Shown: positions 15,763-24,186 of the stretch, piece after piece
Position numbering within the stretch: the first letter of the stretch is position 1
How the letters are laid out: every line of letters begins with the position of its first letter
Assembly (NCBI RefSeq): GCF_000423045.1
Contig: NZ_KE383971.1
Coordinates: 10,092 to 74,091 of the forward strand
DNA from: Christiangramia portivictoriae DSM 23547
GTDB taxonomy: Bacteria > Bacteroidota > Bacteroidia > Flavobacteriales > Flavobacteriaceae
DNA: 64,000 nt
Reading direction: 5' to 3'
Made by a program: the position numbers and the translations under genes
The notes under the pieces: model-generated
Database searches by the model: none
Told to the model about the DNA's origin: nothing
Seen by the model: the letters and a program-made list of their open reading frames with translations, nothing else

Positions 15763-16764
15763 ATGAAGAAAATTACAAAAGCCACATACTTAAAGTGGTA
15801 CGAGGATATGTTGTTCTGGCGTAAATTTGAGGACAAGCTTGCGCAGGTTTATATTCAACAGAAAGTTAGAGGTTTTTTACATTTATATAACGGGCAGGAA
15901 GCAATTTTAGCCGGAGCACTACATGCGATGGATCTAGAGAAAGATCGTATGATCACTGCTTACCGAAATCACGTTCAGCCAATAGGTATGGGTGTGGACC
16001 CAAAAAAGGTAATGGCAGAGCTTTACGGTAAGAAAACAGGAACATCTATGGGGCTTGGAGGTTCTATGCATATTTTTGCTAAAGAACATAGATTTTACGG
16101 AGGTCACGGAATCGTTGGAGGTCAAATTCCTCTGGGAGCCGGTCTGGCCTTTGCAGATAAATATCATAAGCGTGATAACGTAACCCTTACTTTTATGGGT
16201 GATGGAGCAGTAAGACAGGGTTCTCTACATGAAACTCTAAACATGGCCGTAAACTGGAATCTTCCGGTAGTATTCTGTGTTGAGAATAATGGTTATGCGA
16301 TGGGTACATCTGTAGCCAGAACTTCAAAAGATACTGAAATCTGGAAGCTGGGTAATGGCTATGAAATGCCGTGTGGACCTGTAGATGCTATGGATCCTGT
16401 AAAAGTAGCCGAGGCACTGGACGAGGCAATTACCAGGGCTCGTAAAGGTGACGGTCCAACTTTCCTTGAATTGAAAACGTATCGATACAGAGGTCACTCC
16501 ATGAGTGATGCTCAAAAGTACAGAACCAAGGATGAGGTGGCAGATTATCAAAAACTTGACCCTATCACGAAGGTTAAGAAGATCATTAAAGATAAGAAAT
16601 ACGCATCAGACAAGGAGATCAAGGAAATTGACAAGCGCGTGAAAGAAAGAGTGGCGGAGTGTGAGAAATTCGCAGATGAGTCAGATTTCCCAGACAAGAA
16701 CATCATGTACGATGTAGTTTACGAACAGGAAGATTATCCATTTCTAGCACATAAATTAGACTAA
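15763..16764 (+). CDS. pdhA: Pyruvate dehydrogenase E1 component alpha subunit
   Basis: Thiamine diphosphate-dependent decarboxylation of pyruvate, as half of an alpha2-beta2 E1. 333 residues with the ThDP motif GDGAVRQGS...VENN (GDG at 146-148, NN at 175-176), MLFWRKFEDKLAQVY at the N-terminus, and the loop YRYRGHSMSDAQKYR that holds the phosphorylation-loop serine in mitochondrial homologues. E2 follows after three bases, but no E1-beta gene is in the window, so pdhB must be elsewhere. The GHSMSDAQKYR loop favours pyruvate over branched-chain substrates. Confidence 0.93.
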   Translation: MKKITKATYLKWYEDMLFWRKFEDKLAQVYIQQKVRGFLHLYNGQEAILAGALHAMDLEKDRMITAYRNHVQPIGMGVDPKKVMAELYGKKTGTSMGLGGSMHIFAKEHRFYGGHGIVGGQIPLGAGLAFADKYHKRDNVTLTFMGDGAVRQGSLHETLNMAVNWNLPVVFCVENNGYAMGTSVARTSKDTEIWKLGNGYEMPCGPVDAMDPVKVAEALDEAITRARKGDGPTFLELKTYRYRGHSMSDAQKYRTKDEVADYQKLDPITKVKKIIKDKKYASDKEIKEIDKRVKERVAECEKFADESDFPDKNIMYDVVYEQEDYPFLAHKLD

Positions 16765-16767
16765 AGT

Positions 16768-17421
16768 ATGGCAGAAGTAATCAAAATGCCACGTTTGAGC
16801 GATACCATGGAAGAAGGTACCGTTGCAAAGTGGTTAAAGCAAAAAGGAGATAAGGTCGAAGAAGGTGATATTCTAGCTGAAATCGAAACCGATAAAGCGA
16901 CCATGGAGTTTGAGTCTTTCTATGAAGGTACTTTACTGCATATAGGTGTTGAAGAAGGAGATGGTGCTCCCGTTGATGAGCTTCTGGCAATCATTGGCGA
17001 GGAAGGAGAAGATATTTCAGATCTTATCGAAGGTGGTGGATCTTCAGATTCTTCGGATGATAAAGAAGAAGCAAAAGATTCTTCAGATGATGATTCCGAA
17101 GAAAAGAAAGAAGATAAAGAAGAGAGCTCGTCTGATTCTAATGAGGACTCTTCTGAAGATTCTGATTCTTCCGGAAGTATACCTGAAGGTGTTGAGGTGG
17201 TGAAAATGCCACGATTGAGTGACACTATGGAAGAAGGAACTGTTGCAGCCTGGCTGATACAGGAAGGTGATAAAGTAGAAGAGGGCGATATTCTTGCTGA
17301 AATCGAAACCGATAAGGCAACCATGGAATTCGAATCTTTTTATGAAGGAACACTTCTGAAGATTGGTATCCAGGAAGGTGAATCTGCTAAAGTAGATAGT
17401 TTACTGGCTATTATTGGGCCT
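16768..17421 (+). repeat. Tandem duplication encoding the two lipoyl domains
   Basis: Two copies (16768-17004 and 17194-17421) encode nearly the same ~78 residues (MPRLSDTMEEGTVA, EEGDILAEIETDKAT, ESFYEGTLL), separated by a Ser/Asp/Glu linker. Third-position differences show they are not brand new. Confidence 0.8.
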
Positions 17422-18477
17422 GAAGGAACCGATATTTCCGGAATTGATGGTTCTACAGATACTTCTGCTAAGAAGAAATCCAAGGACTCTTCCGAAGACA
17501 AGGAAAAAGATACTTCGAAAGATTCAGATAAGCAGGACAAGGAAGAAAAATCCAGTGCTTCATCTTCATCGAGCGACGGAAAGCGAATCTTCGCTTCGCC
17601 GCTTGCCAAAAAAATGGCCGAAGACAAAGGAATTGATCTTGCAGATGTAGATGGTTCTGGAGAGAACGGTAGAATCGTTAAGAAAGATATCGAAAACTTT
17701 AAAGGAGCAGAGAAGAAAGATGCTGCTGCAGAAGCCAAATCAGATTCTGCCAAAGAGACTACTGCTTCAGTACAACCTTACACTCCAGCGGGCGAAGAAA
17801 GCTATGAAGAGCGTAAAAACTCTCCAATGCGTAAGACGATTGCCAAGAGACTTGGTGAATCTAAATTTACAGCGCCACACTACTATTTAACCATAGAGGT
17901 AGACATGGCGAATGCGATGGCTTCACGTAAGCATATCAATGAAATGCCTGATGTTAAGGTGTCTTTCAATGATATGGTGATCAAAGCTTCGGCAATGGCG
18001 TTAAGAAAGCATCCGCAGGTGAACAGCCAGTGGACAGGTGATACGATGAAAATTGCCAAGCATATCCATATGGGTGTTGCTGTAGCTGTTGATGAAGGAT
18101 TGGTTGTTCCGGTATTGAAGTTCGCTGATCAAATGTCGCTGACTCAAATTGGTGGGAATGTAAAGGATCTTGCTGGAAAAGCCAGAAACAAGAAGATACA
18201 GCCGGCAGAAATGGAAGGAAGTACTTTTACGGTTTCTAATCTTGGAATGTTCGGGATTGTGGAATTTACAAGTATCATCAACCAGCCAAACTCGGCAATT
18301 CTTTCAGTAGGAACTATTGTAGAGAAGCCTGTAGTTAGAAATGGTGAGATCGTGGTTGGGAATACCATGAAACTTACCCTTGCCTGTGATCACCGTACTG
18401 TAGATGGAGCAACAGGAGCACAGTTCCTGCAAACTCTAAAAACATATATGGAAAATCCGGTTACGATGCTGGCATAA
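16768..18477 (+). CDS. pdhC: Pyruvate dehydrogenase E2 (dihydrolipoyl acetyltransferase), two lipoyl domains
   Basis: Core of the PDH complex; transfers acetyl from lipoyl-lysine to CoA. 569 residues: lipoyl domain 1 (1-79, lipoyl Lys43 in ETDKAT), acidic Ser-rich linker (~90-140), lipoyl domain 2 (143-218, Lys183 in ETDKAT), a second Ser/Lys/Asp-rich linker (~228-270), the E3/E1-binding domain (272-312, IFASPLAKKMAEDKGIDL), and the catalytic domain (~350-569) ending with CDHRTVDGA (His about 542). The two lipoyl domains are nearly identical, even over long DNA stretches, indicating recent duplication or gene conversion. The linkers lack the Ala/Pro-rich character known from E. coli and mitochondrial E2. 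Confidence 0.95.
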   Translation: MAEVIKMPRLSDTMEEGTVAKWLKQKGDKVEEGDILAEIETDKATMEFESFYEGTLLHIGVEEGDGAPVDELLAIIGEEGEDISDLIEGGGSSDSSDDKEEAKDSSDDDSEEKKEDKEESSSDSNEDSSEDSDSSGSIPEGVEVVKMPRLSDTMEEGTVAAWLIQEGDKVEEGDILAEIETDKATMEFESFYEGTLLKIGIQEGESAKVDSLLAIIGPEGTDISGIDGSTDTSAKKKSKDSSEDKEKDTSKDSDKQDKEEKSSASSSSSDGKRIFASPLAKKMAEDKGIDLADVDGSGENGRIVKKDIENFKGAEKKDAAAEAKSDSAKETTASVQPYTPAGEESYEERKNSPMRKTIAKRLGESKFTAPHYYLTIEVDMANAMASRKHINEMPDVKVSFNDMVIKASAMALRKHPQVNSQWTGDTMKIAKHIHMGVAVAVDEGLVVPVLKFADQMSLTQIGGNVKDLAGKARNKKIQPAEMEGSTFTVSNLGMFGIVEFTSIINQPNSAILSVGTIVEKPVVRNGEIVVGNTMKLTLACDHRTVDGATGAQFLQTLKTYMENPVTMLA

Positions 18478-18501
18478 GTTCAGCCGTCATAAGTATATTT
18501 G

Positions 18502-18528
18502 AATCCCGCAGAATTGCGGGATTTTTTT
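18502..18528 (+). terminator. Terminator after pdhC
   Basis: Nine-bp stem AATCCCGCA/TGCGGGATT, loop GAAT, then TTTTT; 24 bases after the stop. A TATATTTG box (18494-18501) sits immediately before it and may be a promoter for the next operon, which would start transcription inside the hairpin. Confidence 0.85.
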
Positions 18529-18540
18529 ATCTTTAACTTT

Positions 18541-19506
18541 ATGAGAAACACTATATATAAAGGTAAAATAATTGGTTTGACCCTAACAGTTGCAGGATTG
18601 TTGTCCTGTAATGCTCAAACTACAGAAAATGCAATTGATAGCAAGGAGGTTGCGGAACATCTGGAATACTTAAGTTCAGATGATCTATTAGGGAGAAAGA
18701 CCGGAACGGCAGGAATCGAACATGCTGCCAGCTTTATTGAGCAAGAATTTAAGAACGCCGGTATCAAACCTTATTTTGAAACCTACCGGGACAGTTTCCA
18801 GGTCAAAAATACTGATGGGTTTAACATTGTTGGATATCTGGAAGGAAGCGATGAAAAATTAAAGAATGAGTTTATTGTCATTGGCGCCCACTACGATCAC
18901 ATTGGTGAAGGAAAGTCAGTAGATGGAGATGAGATTGCTAACGGAGCCAACGATAATGCAGCGGGAACAGTCGCAGTTCTGGCGCTGGCAAAAGAATTTG
19001 CAAAGCTTCAGGATAATAAAAGAAGTATACTGTTTGCCTTATTTTCTGCGGAAGAAATGGGGTTGGTAGGATCAAAACATTTAGCTAAGAGATTGAAATC
19101 TGAAGAGCTTGATCTTTATGTCATGTTCAATATTGAAATGATTGGAGTTCCAATGAAAGCCAAGGATTACCAGGCCTATCTTACAGGTTTCGAGAAATCC
19201 AATCTCGCTGAAAAGTTCAACGAATACAGTAACGGCGAGAAGGTACTTGGTTTTCTTCCACAGGCACAACAAATGAGTCTTTTTAAAAGAAGTGACAATT
19301 ATCCTTTCTTTGAAATTTTTAAGGTGCCGGCGCAAACTGTTTCTACTTTCGATTTCTCCAATTACAATTATTACCACCATGTAGATGATGAAGCTGAAAA
19401 CCTTGATCCTCAATTTATGTCTGAGCTTATCAGCGCATTGATCCCAGGACTTACCAAAATGGCAAATTCTGAAGAGAAAGAAATTAAAATGACGAGTGAT
19501 GAGTAA
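18541..19506 (+). CDS. M28 family zinc metallopeptidase, lipoprotein
   Basis: Envelope aminopeptidase-like enzyme of the Zn-dependent M28 family. From the ATG at 18541 it has 321 residues and a lipoprotein signal (AGLLSC, Cys23); the in-frame TTG at 18499 would fall before the terminator hairpin and is rejected. Metal-ligand motifs appear in order: GAHYDHIG (His), NGANDNAAGT (bridging Asp), SAEEMGLVGS (catalytic Glu and ligand Glu), NIEMIG (usually Asp, here Glu) and YYHHVDDE (His). The Glu at the fourth ligand is a conservative change. First gene of a tight five-gene operon; the stop overlaps the next start by 8 bases. Confidence 0.88.
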   Translation: MRNTIYKGKIIGLTLTVAGLLSCNAQTTENAIDSKEVAEHLEYLSSDDLLGRKTGTAGIEHAASFIEQEFKNAGIKPYFETYRDSFQVKNTDGFNIVGYLEGSDEKLKNEFIVIGAHYDHIGEGKSVDGDEIANGANDNAAGTVAVLALAKEFAKLQDNKRSILFALFSAEEMGLVGSKHLAKRLKSEELDLYVMFNIEMIGVPMKAKDYQAYLTGFEKSNLAEKFNEYSNGEKVLGFLPQAQQMSLFKRSDNYPFFEIFKVPAQTVSTFDFSNYNYYHHVDDEAENLDPQFMSELISALIPGLTKMANSEEKEIKMTSDE

Positions 19507-20182
19507 AGTTGTAATTACCGGAACCAGTCGTGGAATTGGATTTGAAATGGTAAAGATACTGGCAGAACAGGGTCACGAAGTACTGGCGCTGTCCAGAAAT
19601 GCTGAACCGGTAAAATCATTGCATCTAGAAAAGGTTCACGCCATCGGTTTTGATATCACCAGTATTTCTGATATAGAAAGAGTTCAACAGTGGATTGCTG
19701 AAAACTGGAACTCTAAGCTTAATATACTCATCAACAATGCAGGTTCGCTATTAAATAAACCTTTTGCAGAATCTACGATGCAAGATTTTTCAGAAGTTTA
19801 TAAAGTGAATGTGATTGGAGTGGCAGAACTTACCCGCCAGTTGCTGCCTTTCATGGATAACAAAGGACATGTGGTGAATGTAAGTAGTATGGGTGGAATA
19901 CAGGGAAGTATGAAGTTTCCGGGACTTGCCGCTTACAGTTCCAGCAAAGGAGCCTTGATAACGCTCACCGAGTTACTTGCTGAAGAATATAAAGAGAACG
20001 GCCCGGCCTTTAACGTACTTGCACTGGGCGCTGTTCAAACAGAAATGCTTGAAGAAGCTTTTCCAGGATATGAAGCCCCGGTTTCTGCGGAAAAAATGGC
20101 TGCCTATATTTCAGAATTTAGTCAGAATGGCCAGCAGTTCTATAATGGTAAAATCATGCAGGTTTCAAACAGTACTCCCTAG
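19499..20182 (+). CDS. Short-chain dehydrogenase/reductase
   Basis: NAD(P)-dependent oxidoreductase of the classical SDR family, 227 residues. It shows the cofactor motif GTSRGIGFEM (about 7-16), NNAGS (about 80-84), the catalytic Ser in NVSSMGG and the YSSSK catalytic Tyr-Lys pair. I use the ATG at 19499 inside the sequence ATGAGTAA, overlapping the M28 stop; a GTG one codon earlier is possible. Substrate is unknown. The overlap and the 3-base gap to the following gene show co-translation with the peptidase and the SprT-like gene. Confidence 0.85.
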   Translation: MSKVVITGTSRGIGFEMVKILAEQGHEVLALSRNAEPVKSLHLEKVHAIGFDITSISDIERVQQWIAENWNSKLNILINNAGSLLNKPFAESTMQDFSEVYKVNVIGVAELTRQLLPFMDNKGHVVNVSSMGGIQGSMKFPGLAAYSSSKGALITLTELLAEEYKENGPAFNVLALGAVQTEMLEEAFPGYEAPVSAEKMAAYISEFSQNGQQFYNGKIMQVSNSTP

Positions 20183-20185
20183 TTT

Positions 20186-20785
20186 ATGAAGGAAATTCTT
20201 TTGAAATATCTTCCGGCGACAGCGGTGGAACCTATCTCTGAAATGATTCGGTTGCATTCAGTTCATTTGAAGATCGTAAACGAAAGAGTAACCAGGCACG
20301 GTGATTACCGTAGAATGCCAGATGGCTCCCAGCAGATCACGGTTAATTCCAATCTAAATAAGTACAGGTTTCTCATAACAACCGTGCATGAGATCGCACA
20401 TCTGGTAGCTTTTGAGAAATATGGCAGAAATATCAAGCCACACGGGCAGGAATGGAAACACTGTTTTAGAAGTTTGATGTTGCCTTTTATAAGACCAGAG
20501 GTTTTTCCTGGTGCCCTATTACCGGTGATAGCAAATCACTTCAGAAACCCGAAGGCATCAAGCGATACAGATGCGCATCTTTCGGTCGCATTGAAAAGTT
20601 ATGATCCGGAAAATGATAAGAACTACGTCTTTGAGATCCCTTCAGGAAGTATTTTCAGAATTCATAACGGGAAAACATTTAAGAAGGGCGCTAGAAAAGT
20701 AAAAAGATTTGAATGTCTGGAAATTGATACCGGACGCATATATTTGTTTCAACCCAACGCTGAAGTACAGTTGCTAAAAGTCTAG
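20186..20785 (+). CDS. SprT-like zinc metalloprotein
   Basis: 199 residues with the zincin motif HEIAH (His68, Glu69, His72) and a downstream conserved His in PHGQEWKHCF (about His86), the arrangement of SprT-like domains, a family that includes the DNA-protein crosslink protease Spartan. No signal peptide, so cytosolic. A C-terminal region with basic patch (KTFKKGARKVKRFECLE) follows the zinc domain. Typical SprT proteins carry a zinc ribbon with four Cys at the C-terminus; here I see only isolated Cys. The role in this operon is unknown. Confidence 0.8.
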   Translation: MKEILLKYLPATAVEPISEMIRLHSVHLKIVNERVTRHGDYRRMPDGSQQITVNSNLNKYRFLITTVHEIAHLVAFEKYGRNIKPHGQEWKHCFRSLMLPFIRPEVFPGALLPVIANHFRNPKASSDTDAHLSVALKSYDPENDKNYVFEIPSGSIFRIHNGKTFKKGARKVKRFECLEIDTGRIYLFQPNAEVQLLKV

Positions 20786-20787
20786 AT

Positions 20788-21879
20788 ATGAATGGAACCA
20801 AGAAAGATAATTATTACGCTATTCTTATGGCCGGAGGTGTTGGTTCCAGGTTCTGGCCTGCCAGCAAGCGATCTACTCCCAAGCAATTCCTGGATATATT
20901 AGCTGTAGGTGAAACCTTATTTCAAACAACTTTTAAAAGACTTTCGAGGTTAATCCCCCAGGAAAATATTTACGTGCTCACAAATGAAGATTATGTAGAG
21001 ACCATCAAAGCACAGATCTCCTCGATCCAGGATGAACAGATCGTTGCAGAGCCGGTCATGAGAAATACTGCGCCAAGTATTCTGCTTGGTTCTATGAAGA
21101 TCTACCAGAGAGACCCAAAAGCCAGTATCGTGGTGGCGCCAAGCGATCACTGGATCAAAGAGGAAGAAGATTTTATCAAAGCGCTGGAAATTGCTTTTAC
21201 TGAAGTTGAAGACAGTGATAAGTTAATTACTCTCGGGATTAAACCCAACAGCCCAAATACAGGTTATGGGTATATTGAATATGATAAAGATGAAGTTGCG
21301 GAGGTTAAGCCTGTGATTAAATTCACAGAAAAACCAAATGAGAAAAAGGCACAGGAATTTCTTGATGCAGGAAATTATGCCTGGAATGCCGGTATTTTTA
21401 TCTGGCGGGCAGAGATGATCATTGAAAATTTCAAGATACATTTACATGAAATGTATGAACTGTTCGCAAAGGCGAATAAGCTTTTAAATACTGCGGAAGA
21501 AAGGCAGTTTATCAAAAATAATTATCATCTGGCAGCAAATATCTCGATTGATTACGGGATCATGGAAAAGTCTGAAAACGTTTATATGATCCCAGCTCGT
21601 TTTGACTGGAATGACCTGGGAACCTGGTCATCTGTTCAGGCTGAACTCCCGGCAGATCAGGATGGTAATACTCTAATGAAGGCTCGTGTACTTTCTAAAG
21701 ACTCGAAAAACAATATTATTTCTACCTCCGGGAATAAACTGGTGGTGGTGCAGGGACTGGAAGACTATATAATCGTTGAAGACAAGGATGTACTTATGAT
21801 TGTGCCTAAAGCGAACGAACAGGATATCAAAGAATGGCGTAAATCTGTAATGGATAAATTTGGTGAAGAATTAGGTTAA
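20788..21879 (+). CDS. manC: Mannose-1-phosphate guanylyltransferase
   Basis: Makes GDP-mannose from mannose-1-phosphate and GTP for surface glycans. 363 residues with the nucleotidyltransferase signature LMAGGVGSRFWPASKRSTPKQFL (about 13-35), VAPSDHWI, the FTEKP loop and NAGIFIWRAEMI. It lacks the C-terminal phosphomannose isomerase domain of the longer bifunctional enzymes (~470 residues). Fourth gene of the operon, two bases after the SprT-like gene and one base before DUF389. Confidence 0.92.
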   Translation: MNGTKKDNYYAILMAGGVGSRFWPASKRSTPKQFLDILAVGETLFQTTFKRLSRLIPQENIYVLTNEDYVETIKAQISSIQDEQIVAEPVMRNTAPSILLGSMKIYQRDPKASIVVAPSDHWIKEEEDFIKALEIAFTEVEDSDKLITLGIKPNSPNTGYGYIEYDKDEVAEVKPVIKFTEKPNEKKAQEFLDAGNYAWNAGIFIWRAEMIIENFKIHLHEMYELFAKANKLLNTAEERQFIKNNYHLAANISIDYGIMEKSENVYMIPARFDWNDLGTWSSVQAELPADQDGNTLMKARVLSKDSKNNIISTSGNKLVVVQGLEDYIIVEDKDVLMIVPKANEQDIKEWRKSVMDKFGEELG

Positions 21880-21880
21880 G

Positions 21881-23314
21881 ATGGAAGAACAACAAGCTTC
21901 GAATAAAGAGCCGAAAGAGAAGGTTTCAGAAAACCTGAGTAAGGACGCCAAGCAAATAAGCAGCCAGGCCAGAAACTTCCTGAGCCGATTGCTGGATATT
22001 CGTCCAGATACCGATAGAGAATCTACTGTAGAGGCGGTACAGAAAGATATTTCCTTTAAAGGACATAACGCCTGGATTCTTATATTTTCAATTTTCGTAG
22101 CCTCCATTGGTCTCAATGTAAGTAGTACGGCTGTTGTTATAGGAGCCATGCTTATTTCCCCATTAATGGGTCCAATCGTTGGTATTGGGATGGCAGTTGC
22201 CATCAATGATGTAGATACCTTGAGACGTTCATTTGTCAACCTTGGAATCATGGTAGGTCTTAGTGTGCTTACTGCAACGGTCTACTTTTTTATATCCCCG
22301 GTAAAGAATGAAACTCCAGAGCTTGTGGCCAGGACATATCCAACCATTCTGGATGTTCTGGTAGCGATTTTTGGCGGTCTGGCTTTGATAGTGGCGAAGA
22401 CAAAAAGGGGAACTATTGCCAGTGTAATCCTTGGAGTTGCCATTGCAACCGCTTTAATGCCGCCTTTATGTACGGTAGGTTATGGTATTGCCAATGCAAA
22501 ATGGGAATATGCACTTGGTGCAATATACTTGTTTTCTATTAACGCGGTTTTTATCGCCTTATCAACCTTCGTAGTAGCGAAATTACTTGGTTTCCCGCTG
22601 GTGCGCTATGCGAATAGTAAACGAAGAAAAAGAATCGCGCAAATCGCCTCTACGATTGCAATCATTGTGATGATCCCCAGTGTGGTTTTATTCGTAAAAC
22701 TTCTGAGAGAACAGGTTTATCATAGTAAAGCAGAGGAATTCATTACTAACAATTTGAGATATAATGGCGCTGAAATCATTAAAAATACGAGTGATTTTAA
22801 AGAAAAGGCAATCGACATCTATTTTATAGGAAATCCTGTTCCAAATGCAACAATAGAAACCTGGAAAAGCCAGATGAGGGAGATTGAAGCACTGGCAGAT
22901 GCAGAGCTAATAGTTCACCAGGGAGCAGATCAATCTCAGGATATGGATATGCTGTCTAGTCAGCTACGAAGTGGGATTTTAGAAGATCTGTATGTTAAGA
23001 ATCAGGAGGTGATGGCTAACAAGGATAAAAGAATCGAACTTCTTGAAAAAGAGTTGTCTAAATATCGAGGAGATAAATTCAGTTTTACTGAATTGAGCAA
23101 AGAAGCGAGGATCAATTATGAAGATATTGCAGAAATTGGATATTCTAATCTAATTACGACCAATTTTGAAAAGACTGATACGGTTCCAACCTTTACGGTA
23201 ACCTGGAAAAGCGATCTGCGTAGCGATCAATTAAAAATTCAGCAGGAAAAATTTGGGGAATGGATGAAGGTGAGACTGAAGTTAGACACTTTGGCTATTA
23301 AGAATGTTCGCTAA
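21881..23314 (+). CDS. DUF389 multi-pass membrane protein
   Basis: 477 residues: a hydrophilic N-terminus, six or so transmembrane helices between about 60 and 280 including the family signature GAMLISPLMGPIVGIGMA and ALMPPLCTVGYGIA, then a long soluble C-terminal domain with a coiled-coil-like stretch (NKDKRIELLEKELSKYRGDK, about 380-400). DUF389/TIGR00341 proteins have no established function. It closes the M28-SDR-SprT-manC operon, one base after manC. Confidence 0.85.
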   Translation: MEEQQASNKEPKEKVSENLSKDAKQISSQARNFLSRLLDIRPDTDRESTVEAVQKDISFKGHNAWILIFSIFVASIGLNVSSTAVVIGAMLISPLMGPIVGIGMAVAINDVDTLRRSFVNLGIMVGLSVLTATVYFFISPVKNETPELVARTYPTILDVLVAIFGGLALIVAKTKRGTIASVILGVAIATALMPPLCTVGYGIANAKWEYALGAIYLFSINAVFIALSTFVVAKLLGFPLVRYANSKRRKRIAQIASTIAIIVMIPSVVLFVKLLREQVYHSKAEEFITNNLRYNGAEIIKNTSDFKEKAIDIYFIGNPVPNATIETWKSQMREIEALADAELIVHQGADQSQDMDMLSSQLRSGILEDLYVKNQEVMANKDKRIELLEKELSKYRGDKFSFTELSKEARINYEDIAEIGYSNLITTNFEKTDTVPTFTVTWKSDLRSDQLKIQQEKFGEWMKVRLKLDTLAIKNVR

Positions 23315-23341
23315 TTAAAGCTGGGGCATTCCATTCAAAAT

Positions 23342-23360
23342 AAAGAAGAGCTTCTTTTTT
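23342..23360 (+). terminator. Weak terminator after the DUF389 gene
   Basis: AAAGAA/TTCTTT arms around GAGC followed by TTT. Short stem; weak support. Confidence 0.35.
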
Positions 23361-23418
23361 AGTTTTGGCATTAGACATCTTTTTGAACAGTGCCTGCACG
23401 ATTCTACATTCTTGACGT

Positions 23419-24183
23419 TTATAGCCCTTTCAGCTGTGCTTCCCGAACCTTCTTGAAAAGATTGGAGGAGTAAACAAAGTCTGTTACGGTTTGATCCTGT
23501 GTTTGAAAAATGTCTTCCTTGGTTCCTTTCCAGGCCAGCAGTCCGTCCTTTAGAAAAGCAATTCTTTCTCCAATTTCCAGAACTGAATTCATGTCGTGGG
23601 TAATAACAACAGTGGTGATCTCATTTTCATGAGTAAGCTGCTGGATAAGATTATCAATAACAGTAGCGGTTTGTGGATCGAGTCCCGAATTTGGTTCGTC
23701 ACAAAACAGATATTTCGGTTTGTTTACAATTGCTCTGGCAATCGCGACCCTTTTTTGCATTCCCCCACTAATTTCTGAAGGCATTTTGTTTTCGCTACCA
23801 TCTAAATTCACCCGTTTAAGAACTTCAGCCACCCGATCTGTCATTTCTGATCTCTTCTGGTTAGTGAACATTCGTAGAGGAAACATGACATTTTCAGCAA
23901 CCGTCATAGAGTCGAACAATGCGCCTCCCTGAAATAACATACCAATTTCGGTTCTTAATTCACGCTGTTCCTGGTCTGAAAATGTAGAATAAGGCTTTCC
24001 GTCATATTCGATAGCTCCCTGATCTGGTTTGAAAAGGCCTAGCATACACTTCAGAAAAACACTTTTCCCGGATCCGGATTGTCCTATGATAAGATTGGTT
24101 TTGCCTCGCTCAAATTGATAGTCAATCCCCTTTAATACTTCCTGCCCATTAAAACCTTTATGTAAATCCTTTACCTGTATCAT
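23419..24183 (-). CDS. ABC transporter ATP-binding protein, MlaF-like
   Basis: 254-residue ATPase with Walker A GQSGSGKS (about 34-41), signature SGGMQKR, Walker B YLFCDEPNSGLDP and the H-loop VITHDM. The SGGMQKR signature and pairing with an MlaE-type permease place it in the MCE/Mla phospholipid (or organic solvent) transport family at the inner membrane. It starts three bases after the permease stop, so they form a two-gene operon. The MCE-domain protein (MlaD) needed to complete such a system is not adjacent. Confidence 0.88.
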   Translation of the reverse strand: MIQVKDLHKGFNGQEVLKGIDYQFERGKTNLIIGQSGSGKSVFLKCMLGLFKPDQGAIEYDGKPYSTFSDQEQRELRTEIGMLFQGGALFDSMTVAENVMFPLRMFTNQKRSEMTDRVAEVLKRVNLDGSENKMPSEISGGMQKRVAIARAIVNKPKYLFCDEPNSGLDPQTATVIDNLIQQLTHENEITTVVITHDMNSVLEIGERIAFLKDGLLAWKGTKEDIFQTQDQTVTDFVYSSNLFKKVREAQLKGL

Positions 24184-24186
24184 CTG

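Noticed and set aside
16920-17753. Long minus-strand open frames (134 and 137 residues) across the pdhC linker and lipoyl regions
   Set aside because: They are Ser-rich shadows made by the repetitive GAA/GAT/TCT codons of the coding strand; no start signals, and both lie wholly inside pdhC.
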